A stretch of DNA of 64,000 bases from Pusillibacter faecalis (lineage in GTDB: Bacteria > Bacillota > Clostridia > Oscillospirales > Oscillospiraceae). A model generated the notes under the pieces. That model was given only the letters and a program-made list of their open reading frames with translations. It was not told the origin of the DNA and did no database searches. The position numbers and the translations under genes were made by a program. Of the stretch, positions 41,792 to 49,827 are shown in pieces (the first letter of the stretch is position 1; the number at the start of each line of letters is the position of its first letter). The DNA lies in assembly GCF_018408705.1 (NCBI RefSeq), contig NZ_AP023420.1:2542001-2606000 (forward strand), read 5' to 3'.

Positions 41792-42655
41792 TCAATCGTG
41801 CTTACTGTTTACAATGTCTTTTGCTGCCTGTCGGGTAGCACCGGCATTTTCTTCCCGGAAATTCTTCCCGTCAAAGAGAATCGGCGCACACCGTTCCAGA
41901 ATACGGTCATAGATACGGGCGTGAGCCAGATCAGGCGGGTTTTTCAACTCGGACAGTTTCAAGTTTGTTGTGATAATCATGGGTCTGCGGCTGCGATAGC
42001 GGCTGTCGATGACGAAAAACATCTGCTCCATAGCATATTCTGTACTGCGCTCTACACCCAGATCGTCAATGATAAGCAGGTCATATTCGTCAAAGCTGGC
42101 AATAAACTCTGACCTGTCCTCAGAGAACATCCCGGTCAGGCGGTTCAGAATGGTGGGGAAGTTCGTCATCAGCACCGGCACATCCTGGTCAAGTAGAGCG
42201 TTGGCAATACATCCGGCGAAAAAAGACTTGCCGGTTCCCACATCTCCAAACAGCAAAAGCCCGATATTGCTCTTATATGCCTCTTTCCAGTTCTCCACAT
42301 AGGCGTGAGCCTTGTCCATCAATGGGTTTTGCCCGTTATCATTGAAAAATGTGTAGTCGTACAGATAACGGTCTTGCAAGCCCTGTGCCTTTCGGCGTTT
42401 GATACGCTCCATGCGGCGCTGCCGTTCTTCAGCAGCCTTGCGCTGCTCCTCAGCCTCCCGCTGGCACTGGCAGATGCAGCGCGGCATAAAGTAGCCGGAT
42501 TTCCCAAAGCATGGCACAACGGTCTGCCTCTGGCCGCCGCATTTCTTACAGTGGATGAGACCGTCTGACGGATCTATATACTCGTCCTCAGCCAATTCCA
42601 CACCGACAGCTGCCCTGTCGATGAACGCCCGGATTTCTGCGGTAATCTCAATCAT
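41792..42655 (-). CDS. DnaC-like helicase loader of IME2
   Basis: 287 aa. Zinc-finger-like N-terminus (HCKKCGGQRQ ... CICQCQ), Walker A FGDVGTGKSFFA, Walker B DLLIIDDLG. Paralog of the IME3 protein at 30579-31433. Overlaps the initiator by 4 nt. Confidence 0.85.
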   Translation of the reverse strand: MIEITAEIRAFIDRAAVGVELAEDEYIDPSDGLIHCKKCGGQRQTVVPCFGKSGYFMPRCICQCQREAEEQRKAAEERQRRMERIKRRKAQGLQDRYLYDYTFFNDNGQNPLMDKAHAYVENWKEAYKSNIGLLLFGDVGTGKSFFAGCIANALLDQDVPVLMTNFPTILNRLTGMFSEDRSEFIASFDEYDLLIIDDLGVERSTEYAMEQMFFVIDSRYRSRRPMIITTNLKLSELKNPPDLAHARIYDRILERCAPILFDGKNFREENAGATRQAAKDIVNSKHD

Positions 42656-43401
42656 ACAGTTTCATCCTCCTTTACGCTGTAATCCCGGTTGCGTGAGGGT
42701 GTGACAGCTTTTTTAGCGTCCTCACCGGCCCAGCGCCGGATGGTCGCTGCATGGCTCTGATAACGCTTGCCGGTAGAAGCCATGTACTCGGACAGTTTTT
42801 CGATGTACTGTTCCCATACAGCAGGAAAGCTGGCCTGCAAGTCTGCCAGTTCTTCATCTGTCAGGAAAACATTCTGGTAATGGCCATAAGTGTGGGAAGG
42901 GTGCCCCGTTTCAGGGCGTACCTTCTCTATCTCTCTCTTTATCTCTATCTCTTTCTCTAACTCTATCTCTATCTCTGGTGGACGAATGTCGGACAAATGT
43001 CCGCCACTTATCCGGAGCGCAGAAAGAGCCTTATTTTGAAGCCTTGCAGCCCGCTTTCGCTCGGCCTCAGTAGAGGACTGGCCGATTAAAAGTTCGATGT
43101 TGCTCATGTAGAATGTGCCGCTGTCCAGCACTTCCACAAGACCCAGCTTCAAAAATATCTGCAAGGCCCTCTCAACAGTGCCGATCTGCTGGCGGGTAAT
43201 GGTGGCGATCATCTGCGCCGTGTAAGGGATGTCCTCGTCAAGCTGGAGCCGCCCGCCATGTTTCAGCGATTTCAGATACAGCTTGAGCAGAATGTTAGAA
43301 TACAGCACACCGTCCTGCATACTTTCCAGCAGCACGATGGAATCATCATCAAAATAGTTTTCTTTGAGTTTCAGGTAATAATATTTTCGATTGTCTGACA
43401 T
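42652..43401 (-). CDS. Replication initiator of IME2 (phage replisome-organizer type)
   Basis: 249 aa, the same length as the IME3 initiator. RKYYYLKLKENYFDDDSIVL start, MIATITRQQIGTVERALQIF helix, and an acidic Glu/Ile stretch encoded by a repetitive CTCTATCT tract (~42925-42975). Forms a replication module with the DnaC-like gene. Confidence 0.85.
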   Translation of the reverse strand: MSDNRKYYYLKLKENYFDDDSIVLLESMQDGVLYSNILLKLYLKSLKHGGRLQLDEDIPYTAQMIATITRQQIGTVERALQIFLKLGLVEVLDSGTFYMSNIELLIGQSSTEAERKRAARLQNKALSALRISGGHLSDIRPPEIEIELEKEIEIKREIEKVRPETGHPSHTYGHYQNVFLTDEELADLQASFPAVWEQYIEKLSEYMASTGKRYQSHAATIRRWAGEDAKKAVTPSRNRDYSVKEDETV

Positions 43402-43513
43402 AGGGTTCCTCCTTGTGGTTCTCTTGGGATTCTGTACGCATTTTAAGGCTATTTTAGGGGGCAGAGGATAAATCTATCAGACTGCCTTTGACACCCCCGA
43501 AAAAAGCCTTGAT

Positions 43514-43912
43514 TTACAAGGGTTTTTCAGCCCCTAAAGCGTGACATTTCTCCCGTTGTTTCCGCTTGCGCTTTGCGGCGTTGATCCGCTTCATGCGTGC
43601 GGCACATTCCGGGCAGTATTTGGCCCGGTTGGAACCGGGGGTAAACAGCGCCCTACATACGGAGCATTTCTTAGCATTCAGCCGGTGGAACAGCGCCGTT
43701 TCCAGTTCCTTATCCTGCGGTAATACCGCCGCCCGAAACCACCTGCACAACAGGGAGTAGGAAATAGACTGGACACAAACACATTCCTCCCCATCGTCCA
43801 GAGCGATACAGTTTCCGTCGATGTAGTTACAGCACTCATGCACCAGTTTCCGCGCTCTGCGATACTGGCGGTAATCCATGACAGGGATAGGTTCAGTCTT
43901 GTTGTTCTTCAT
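43514..43912 (-). CDS. Cysteine-rich VLP-type protein of IME2
   Basis: 132 aa with CCNYIDGNCIALDDGEECVC and a C-terminal zinc-finger-like CSVCRALF ... YCPECAARM, paralogous to 20181-20582. Weak ribosome site. Role unknown. Confidence 0.68.
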   Translation of the reverse strand: MKNNKTEPIPVMDYRQYRRARKLVHECCNYIDGNCIALDDGEECVCVQSISYSLLCRWFRAAVLPQDKELETALFHRLNAKKCSVCRALFTPGSNRAKYCPECAARMKRINAAKRKRKQREKCHALGAEKPL

Positions 43913-44038
43913 AAATGATTTCTTTCATAAAGCGTGTAACCTCCTCGAATGAATTTATTGTTAAATATTCGTGCAAAGTATTGTTTTCTTCGTGCAAATG
44001 GCATATACTATAATTGCCAGCAGAAAGGGGTTGATCGT

Positions 44039-44317
44039 ATGGCTGGAAATACCACAAACATCAGTATCCGCATGGACGCAGATTTGAAAGCGCAGGCGGA
44101 CGCACTGTTTACTGAACTTGGCATGAACCTGACTACGGCGTTTAACATCTTTGTGCGCCAGTCGCTTCGTGAAGGCGGCATTCCCTTTGAGGTAAGGCTG
44201 GAACAGCCGAACAAAGAAACGGTTGCTGCCATGCTGGAAGCGGAAAGGATTGCAAAAGACCCGTCTGTAAAGGGCTACAATGACCTTGACGAGTTGTTTG
44301 CTGACCTGAAAAGATGA
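44039..44317 (+). CDS. RelB/DinJ-family antitoxin
   Basis: 92 aa from the ATG at 44039 (AAAGGGG upstream). Ribbon-helix-helix N-terminus (NISIRMDADLKAQADALFTE) and the AFNIFVRQSLREGGIPFEV segment of RelB/DinJ proteins. TATAAT at 44009-44014. Overlaps the toxin gene by 4 nt. Confidence 0.87.
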   Translation: MAGNTTNISIRMDADLKAQADALFTELGMNLTTAFNIFVRQSLREGGIPFEVRLEQPNKETVAAMLEAERIAKDPSVKGYNDLDELFADLKR

Positions 44318-44604
44318 AAGAAACCAAATATACCGTCAAGTACACGACCAGTTTCAAAAAAGACTACAAACGAGCCATAAAGCGTGGCTTGAAGATTGAG
44401 CTGCTGGAGCAGGTCGTAGCATTGCTGGCAATGGGCGAACCGCTGCCGGATAAGAACCGCGACCATGACCTGTCCGGCGATTGGGCGGGCCATCGGGAAT
44501 GTCATATTCTCCCGGACTGGCTGCTTGTCTATCGCATAGAGGATGATGTTCTGGTGCTGACGCTGGCCCGCACCGGCACACACAGCGACTTGTTCGGCAA
44601 ATAA
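44314..44604 (+). CDS. YafQ-family toxin (mRNA interferase)
   Basis: 96 aa. Carries the YafQ catalytic pattern: PLPDKNRDHDLSGDWAGHRE and the C-terminal RTGTHSDLF with the essential His. Cleaves mRNA on the ribosome. With the antitoxin it probably stabilises IME2. Confidence 0.87.
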   Translation: MKETKYTVKYTTSFKKDYKRAIKRGLKIELLEQVVALLAMGEPLPDKNRDHDLSGDWAGHRECHILPDWLLVYRIEDDVLVLTLARTGTHSDLFGK

Positions 44605-44612
44605 ACAGTCTG

Positions 44613-44645
44613 CCGCCGTATGGGGAAACCTGTACGGCGGTTTTT
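44613..44645 (+). terminator. Terminator of the toxin-antitoxin pair
   Basis: CCGCCGTA/TACGGCGG stem and TTTTT, right after the toxin stop. Confidence 0.75.
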
Positions 44646-44711
44646 CTGTATGCAAAGGTATGTCGTGAAACGCGACGCACTTGACAGAGGTACGCCAAAA
44701 CGCGGTAGCCT

Positions 44712-46157
44712 TTACCGCTCCGGCCCACGGTCGTGAGACTTGTCCCGTTCCTGTCGGGACAGCTGCTCGGCGGTTTTGCGGAGCCGTTCCACTGCTTTCA
44801 AATCCTCCCTCATGGATTTCATGGCAAGCGTGTCCGTCTGCTTTCCGGCGGTCAGCTGGTCGATCTCCCGCTGCCATGCCTTCGGGGTGATCCCCTCGCC
44901 GCTATCTTTCAATTCTTTCAGATACCGGGCTGCTGCGTCATACAGGATCAGTTCCCGGCTGTGGCGCTGCTCAAACTGTTCCCGCTTTTCCGGCTTTACT
45001 TTGGCAAGCTGTTTGTGGATGGACTTGTACTGGTTGTATTGTTCCCACATCTCCCCGCGTTCGGTAAGAATGGCGATCCGGCGCTCAGCCTTGACGATCT
45101 TTCCCCGCAGGTCATAGTAACGGCTGTTCATATCAGCGATTTTTTCATGAAGCTGCTGCATAGACTGGATGCCGTTTACCTGTAAAAAGCTAAATAGTGC
45201 AGCGCTTTCCTGCAAAGCCCGGATTTTGCCGGTGCGGGTGCGGGGAGTGTTCAACTGCTGCTGGGCCTCCCACAAAGCAGTCAAGCTGCTTTGCTGTGTT
45301 TGTGGTTTTTCCGCTTCGTCTTTCGACCAGCGATAAAGACGGGTAATGCGGGCTTTAATTTCTTTCAGCAGTTTGTTGTCGGCGGCGATCTGTCGGTTTA
45401 CTTCCCCCTTGTCGGTGCGGATACCGCGCTTTTCCATTTGGCTGGCAGCTGGCCCCAGATGGACAGAGGGGATTTTATCAATGCCCTGCCGCTTGTAGCT
45501 GCGGTGGTCAATGCGCTCCGGTCTACCGGCAGATTCCAGCGCCCGGTTGGTGTAGGCTGCCCACGCTGCCCGCCAAATCTCCACATTTCCTTTATCGTTC
45601 CAGTCGGTCGTATCCTCCCGATGATTTTTCCAGCCGCCTTTCCCATCCGGGATACGCTGTCCGTTCTCGTCCAGATCGTATGCCTTGCGGCACTTTGCGC
45701 CCCACTGTCCATTTTCTTTCAGAGGCCGGAGCGTCAGCATGATATGGACATGAGGATTGCCGGTTCCCTTGTCATGGATAGCAAAGTCGGCACACATTCC
45801 TTTGTCTACAAAGTTGTCCTTCACATAGGCACGCACAAGGGCAAGCTGTTGTTCGCCGGACAGTTCACGGGGCAGGGCTGCTTCGATCTCGCGGGCAAGC
45901 TGACTGTCCCTTGCTTTCTCGATTTGCTCCACGCTGTTCCAGAGGATAGAACGGTCTGCAAATTCCGGCGGGGCGTGGGCGGGCAGCATGATCTCCGCAT
46001 GGACAATGCCGCCTTTCCGGGTGTAGTCGTGGGTCATTCCATCCCATTCATTTGTCATCTTGGTTCCGCTGCGGTAAGCAGCTGCGGCAACGGCAGAACG
46101 GCCTGCGCTGCGCTTGATGATACTGACGGGGATATGACAGAAATCTATGGGGAACAC
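44712..46157 (-). CDS. MobA/MobL (MOBQ) relaxase of IME2
   Basis: 481 aa. MOBQ opening (FCHIPVSIIKRSAGRSAVAA then AAYRSG), HDYTRKGGIVHAEIMLP, the metal site AIHDKGTGNPHVHIMLTLRP (~residues 125-145) and a helical C-terminus. It nicks the oriT at 46318 just upstream of its gene. Unlike ICE2 and IME3, which use MOBP enzymes. Confidence 0.9.
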   Translation of the reverse strand: MFPIDFCHIPVSIIKRSAGRSAVAAAAYRSGTKMTNEWDGMTHDYTRKGGIVHAEIMLPAHAPPEFADRSILWNSVEQIEKARDSQLAREIEAALPRELSGEQQLALVRAYVKDNFVDKGMCADFAIHDKGTGNPHVHIMLTLRPLKENGQWGAKCRKAYDLDENGQRIPDGKGGWKNHREDTTDWNDKGNVEIWRAAWAAYTNRALESAGRPERIDHRSYKRQGIDKIPSVHLGPAASQMEKRGIRTDKGEVNRQIAADNKLLKEIKARITRLYRWSKDEAEKPQTQQSSLTALWEAQQQLNTPRTRTGKIRALQESAALFSFLQVNGIQSMQQLHEKIADMNSRYYDLRGKIVKAERRIAILTERGEMWEQYNQYKSIHKQLAKVKPEKREQFEQRHSRELILYDAAARYLKELKDSGEGITPKAWQREIDQLTAGKQTDTLAMKSMREDLKAVERLRKTAEQLSRQERDKSHDRGPER

Positions 46158-46317
46158 CTCCTTTCAGTGAGGGGATAACAGGCTCTGTGGAGCCGGACAA
46201 ACGCAAAGCGGGTGTTTGGCTGTGCAGAGCGCACAAGGGGTTTGGGGAGCGTAGCTTCCCATCGCGGACGAAGTACGCAATGTCCCCGGCAGGGCGCACA
46301 GCACCGGCAACGGTGTA

Positions 46318-46345
46318 TAAGTGCGCCCTTGTAAACAAGGGACTT
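46318..46345 (+). other. oriT: oriT nic region of IME2 (RSF1010/pIP501-like)
   Basis: TAAGTGCGCCCT at 46318-46329 matches the MOBQ nic core known from RSF1010 and Gram-positive MOBQ plasmids (cut expected after TAAGTGCG). CCCTTGT/ACAAGGG form an inverted repeat around it. It lies 160 bp from the MOBQ relaxase start. Confidence 0.75.
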
Positions 46346-46634
46346 ATGGCGTGTCCCCGGATTTTGGAAGGATTGCAGTCAATTCCACAGCCCCCGGAAG
46401 GTGGGACAGGGCAATCAGAAATGCTTTGACCTCTGCGCCGGAAAGGTTAGGAGCCAGCGGGAAAATCCCCTCTAAAATGGCTCCGCGCTCAATCAAGCGG
46501 CGGGTGCGAACCCTGCGTTCTTCATTCCGCTGCTTGTTCTCTAAAATCTTCTTGCGGTTTTCAAGCTGCCAGATCTCCTTCAGGACTTTCTCCCGTTCTT
46601 CTTTTGAGGGGTGGGCTGTAATTTTTTCGTTCAT
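46344..46634 (-). CDS. DUF3847-like mobilisation-linked protein
   Basis: 96 aa from the ATG at 46634 (GAGGTG upstream). Helical, charged N-terminus (KEEREKVLKEIWQLENRKKI) and an APNLSGAEVKAFLIAL end, as in DUF3847 proteins beside MobA genes. Possibly a relaxase accessory. Confidence 0.6.
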   Translation of the reverse strand: MNEKITAHPSKEEREKVLKEIWQLENRKKILENKQRNEERRVRTRRLIERGAILEGIFPLAPNLSGAEVKAFLIALSHLPGAVELTAILPKSGDTP

Positions 46635-46662
46635 GTCATGCACCTCTTTTCTTTGGAAACGC

Positions 46663-47124
46663 TCATAGATTGACCGTCCATTTCTGACGCGCAAAGTACC
46701 GGCGTAGCCCCCGCAGTGCAGCGTGGATGGATTTTCCCGCCTGCGATGGTGTGATACCCTCCATTGCGGCAATATCTTTCACTTTCATACCCAGCATATA
46801 GCGGGCATGGACACGGCGAGCCTGCATAGGCGGCAGAGAGGAAATGGCTTCGTACAATCGCCGTATCAGTTCTTCGTATTCGGCTAATTCCTCTTTTTCT
46901 ATCAGATGATCCTCTGGCGATGGCTGCGCCCAGCCGATTGCAGCATTTTCGATTCCGTCGTTACAATCGAGGGAGTAAAACGCCTTATATCGGAACATCT
47001 TGCGCTCTCTGGAAGCCTCGGCCCTCTTATCCAGAAGAAACGCTTCGACGATCTCATCGGACACCTCCACAAAAATGTCCTCTTTGCAAAATGGATAATA
47101 TTGTTTGAGATTGATGGTCTGCAT
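46663..47124 (-). CDS. Sigma-like factor 1 of IME2
   Basis: 153 aa. Opens INLKQYYPFCKEDIFVEVSD and ends with an HTH (MKVKDIAAMEGITPSQAGKS). Closest to the ICE2 factor at 11842-12264. One of three consecutive sigma-like genes. Confidence 0.7.
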   Translation of the reverse strand: MQTINLKQYYPFCKEDIFVEVSDEIVEAFLLDKRAEASRERKMFRYKAFYSLDCNDGIENAAIGWAQPSPEDHLIEKEELAEYEELIRRLYEAISSLPPMQARRVHARYMLGMKVKDIAAMEGITPSQAGKSIHAALRGLRRYFARQKWTVNL

Positions 47125-47134
47125 AGGCACGCCC

Positions 47135-47587
47135 TCACTCTGTTTGAAAAAGGTCATCATAGCAGCGGCGCATATTCCGCAGACCTCGACGGATGGCAAC
47201 GCTGACCTTGCTGCTGTGGATGCCCTCTCTCCGGGAGATTTCCGGCTGCTTGATACCGGCAATGTAGTAGGCGTGAACACGGCGGGCCTGTGTCGGAGTG
47301 GCATGAGCCAGAGCCGCAGGCAGAGCTGCAATCAGGTGCAGGCGGGTGGTCATTTCTTCTCGTTCCAGCAAAATATCTTCCGGCGATCTGCTGTGTTCCA
47401 GTGCGTAATTTTCCAGCCAGCTGTATGCGTCCAGAGAGTAGTAGGCGCGGTGGTAGACTTTCCGACGCTCATAGTTCTCCATCTCCCGCTGGGCCTGATA
47501 CATCGCTGCCCATACCTCGTCCGTAACATCCACAAACTCGTCATGCCGGTAGTGGGGATACATCCACCGCAGATTGATTGTTTTCAT
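47135..47587 (-). CDS. Sigma-like factor 2 of IME2
   Basis: 150 aa from the ATG at 47587 (AGGAGG upstream). INLRWMYPHYRHDEFVDVTD opening and HTH IKQPEISRREGIHSSKVSVA. Paralog of the preceding gene, 10 nt upstream of it on the minus strand. Confidence 0.7.
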   Translation of the reverse strand: MKTINLRWMYPHYRHDEFVDVTDEVWAAMYQAQREMENYERRKVYHRAYYSLDAYSWLENYALEHSRSPEDILLEREEMTTRLHLIAALPAALAHATPTQARRVHAYYIAGIKQPEISRREGIHSSKVSVAIRRGLRNMRRCYDDLFQTE

Positions 47588-47690
47588 AGGCTTACCTCCT
47601 GAAAATTGGAGAGGCGGGCAGCTCGTCCGCTGTCCGCCCCTCGCTGAGATAAGGGAAATGATCCCTTTCACTTGGTAGCCAGAAAACAGG

Positions 47691-48104
47691 TCATTCGTTA
47701 AGCCTGTTCCCAAAGAAATTTATAAATTTTTTTCTGACCGCCTCCACACTTTGATACACAGCCACTTTGGAGCAGCCGCACAGCACACCGATCTCTGCAA
47801 GGCTCAGTCCGTCAAGCGCGTAGAGCAGGAACCGGCGGCGCTGGGCCTCGGTACAAGTGTCCAGAACTGCCATCAGCTCATGCAGCGTTTCCATGCGGCA
47901 AAGGTATTCTTCCGGCGTTTCGCCGTAGGCTCCTACGCCCTCGGTGGTAATGATGTACTCGTCAAACTCCCGGCCATCCCAATGCCGCCGCTGTTCATGG
48001 AACAGGTTCTCCGTTTTGTGATCGGCCCGGTCAAGAAATTCATAGACTTCCAGCGTGATCTCCACGGTCACAGCTTGTCCGTTATAATTGATGGTAACTT
48101 CCAT
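47691..48104 (-). CDS. Sigma-like factor 3 of IME2
   Basis: 137 aa. More divergent N-terminus (MEVTINYNGQAVTVEITLEV); HTH LSLAEIGVLCGCSKVAVYQS. First of the three in transcription order. Could be a regulator with a lone region 4. Confidence 0.62.
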   Translation of the reverse strand: MEVTINYNGQAVTVEITLEVYEFLDRADHKTENLFHEQRRHWDGREFDEYIITTEGVGAYGETPEEYLCRMETLHELMAVLDTCTEAQRRRFLLYALDGLSLAEIGVLCGCSKVAVYQSVEAVRKKFINFFGNRLNE

Positions 48105-48175
48105 CTGCCTTTCCTCCATTCAGATTTTTTCGGGAAAATCTGAATGGGGTGGTGGAGAACGGCACCGGGGATAAA

Positions 48176-48198
48176 GTTCGGGCCATGCTGACCCGATG
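48176..48198. repeat. Degenerate family A palindrome in IME2
   Basis: Arms GTTCGGGCCA and TGACCCGATG. The only copy outside ICE2's own sequence. Confidence 0.6.
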
Positions 48199-48277
48199 TT
48201 CCGGCTCCATAGGGACAAAAAAGCGCCCGGACGGCATAAAGCCATACGAGCGTCATGGAATATATTTTGCTGTTTAA

Positions 48278-48385
48278 TTACATGGTATAGTGCATACCAC
48301 CGGCCGCATTGCTCCGCTGCTGGGAACAGGCTTTTTTTAGCTGGTGCAGGTCATGGGTGCTGTGAAAATAGGCAAAAATAGACAC
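48278..48385 (-). CDS. Tiny ORF with LHQLKKA motif (IME2 copy)
   Basis: 35 codons from GTG 48385, with AGGAGG 9 nt upstream. Contains HDLHQLKKA at the same distance from the start as the ICE2 ORF (12482-12538), then a different tail. Confidence 0.45.
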   Translation of the reverse strand: MSIFAYFHSTHDLHQLKKACSQQRSNAAGGMHYTM

Positions 48386-48627
48386 GGCGGCAATCCTCCT
48401 ATATGCCGCCGTGGATTTACACGGTGTTAGGTCGTCGTTGGTTTAGGATAGGCGAAAAGAAACGGCGGCTCTGATTTCTCAAAACCGCCGCCAGAGTATG
48501 TAGAGTAAGCGCACAAAATCAACCTGCCCAGCTACGGTTTTTTTCTTTCCCCGTTGGGCGGGGCAGGCTCTCGTCGTATATTGAAATAAAAAAGGACCGA
48601 TAACCACAAGTGAATTTACCTTGTGTA

Positions 48628-48813
48628 TTATCGGCTCTGCGTCTGTGCGTCTGGCTCTTGAACGATGGATAAATTTAGTTTTCTTACTGTAATCAGGGTT
48701 TCATGTTTGCATTTAGGACAATATAACGGAAAGTTTTCCAGTACTGTATCATCGCGGATTTTCAATCGCGTTTTGCTGCCGCAAAAGGGGCATAAAATCC
48801 ATTCTATCTTCAT
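48628..48813 (-). CDS. Cysteine-rich KTR zinc-ribbon protein of IME2
   Basis: 61 aa from the ATG at 48813 (AGAGGAAG upstream). CPFCGSKTRLK and CPKCKHETLIT form the zinc ribbon. Paralog of 12755-12967; here the start is intact. Confidence 0.78.
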   Translation of the reverse strand: MKIEWILCPFCGSKTRLKIRDDTVLENFPLYCPKCKHETLITVRKLNLSIVQEPDAQTQSR

Positions 48814-48814
48814 G

Positions 48815-49237
48815 TTATCTTCCTCTGTGCTTGGCTTTCTTCTTTTCCTGCCGTATGGCAAACTGACGGTCTTTCTCAGCCTCTTTCTGCTCACGGCTCT
48901 TGGTTTTCCGTTCCAGCTTACATTGCTCATGCTGGAGTTTCAACGCCTGCTGTGCCTTTGTGCCAATGCCTTTATCTTGCAGTTGACTTTGGATTTCGCG
49001 CTGCATTCGTTTGGGATTGATTTTTCGCTCTATGGCTACTTCGGTCTGGATCGGGGGACTGAATTTCAATTTATGCCAATTCTTCAGCAGAAACTCATAG
49101 ACCTCATAGTCTTTGGGCTCTGAACCAAAAGTGATTTTACATACCTCGTACTTACCGTTATCCGTTCTTTCGTATAGACCAATCCAAAATGGAGCTTCAA
49201 ACAGGATGGTCAAACTGCTTTGGGGGACTGTGCTCAT
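48815..49237 (-). CDS. YjdF-family protein
   Basis: 140 aa. FEAPFWIGLYERTDNGKYEV start, KITFGSEPKDYEVYEFLLKN, and a long charged helix at the end: the YjdF (DUF2992) pattern. Function unsettled. Its stop lies 2 nt before the KTR start; it overlaps the PadR gene by 4 nt, so it belongs to that transcript. Confidence 0.75.
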   Translation of the reverse strand: MSTVPQSSLTILFEAPFWIGLYERTDNGKYEVCKITFGSEPKDYEVYEFLLKNWHKLKFSPPIQTEVAIERKINPKRMQREIQSQLQDKGIGTKAQQALKLQHEQCKLERKTKSREQKEAEKDRQFAIRQEKKKAKHRGR

Positions 49238-49758
49238 TCTTTTAAGAACTGCCCTTCAAAGTGATCCAGCCATTCCAAAAGGGCGCGATAGAGAAACTGC
49301 TGCTGCTCAAAAATCGTTCTCCCAACCAAAGGAATGTCTGTAAATTCCCGCGCATAGCCCTCGTTGGATTCAGCCGAGGACTGTATGCTCCGGCGCAAAG
49401 CCGAAACCAGCTCCAACGCTTCGGCCTTGTCCATCTTGTTCAAATTGGTAATAACCACATTGAAATCGAATAGCAAGGGTACTGGGCCAGCGGCATAAGA
49501 GGCCATCAGCTCCTTGAAATACGCTCTGCCCTGATCGGTAATAGAATAAATAGCTTTATCCGCAAACTTATCGCCCTTGACAATATCGCTTTGCAGATAA
49601 CCCTTTTCGCTCAACTGGAGAACCTTGCGATAAATAGAAGGTACGCTTATTTTTGTCCAGCGGGAAAAATGGTGGTACTCCACATCCTTTTGAATGTCAT
49701 AGGCGCTTTGTGGTTTTTCCAATACAATACCAAGTATGACTAAATCGATTGACGACAT
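49234..49758 (-). CDS. PadR-family regulator A
   Basis: 174 aa from the ATG at 49758 (GGAGGTG upstream). Winged helix (IDLVILGIVLEKPQSAYDIQ ... VPSIYRKVLQLSEKGYLQSD) and a C-terminal dimerisation helix. Its coding start lies 69 nt from the end of the MATE gene; operator-like repeats stand between. Likely a drug-sensing repressor of the efflux cassette. Confidence 0.82.
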   Translation of the reverse strand: MSSIDLVILGIVLEKPQSAYDIQKDVEYHHFSRWTKISVPSIYRKVLQLSEKGYLQSDIVKGDKFADKAIYSITDQGRAYFKELMASYAAGPVPLLFDFNVVITNLNKMDKAEALELVSALRRSIQSSAESNEGYAREFTDIPLVGRTIFEQQQFLYRALLEWLDHFEGQFLKE

Positions 49759-49772
49759 AACTACACCTCCAA

Positions 49773-49806
49773 CTTTTACTATTATCAATAGTACTATTGT
49801 TGATAG
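49773..49806. promoter_or_regulatory. PadR operator-like repeat upstream of regulator A
   Basis: TATCAATAGTACTATTGTTG forms a dyad around AGTACT. Same ATAGTACTAT core as in the repeats at 51240-51300. Confidence 0.55.
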
Positions 49807-49827
49807 CAAAAGTCAAGGGGAAGTACT

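Larger units (their letters stand above)
48105..48627. other. Gene-poor region with leader hairpins
   Basis: Holds a degenerate family A palindrome (48176-48198), the tiny LHQLKKA ORF (48278-48385) and inverted repeats of GCGGC type near 48390-48420 and 48460-48490. The ICE2 region 12338-12620 has the same order of parts. Confidence 0.5.
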
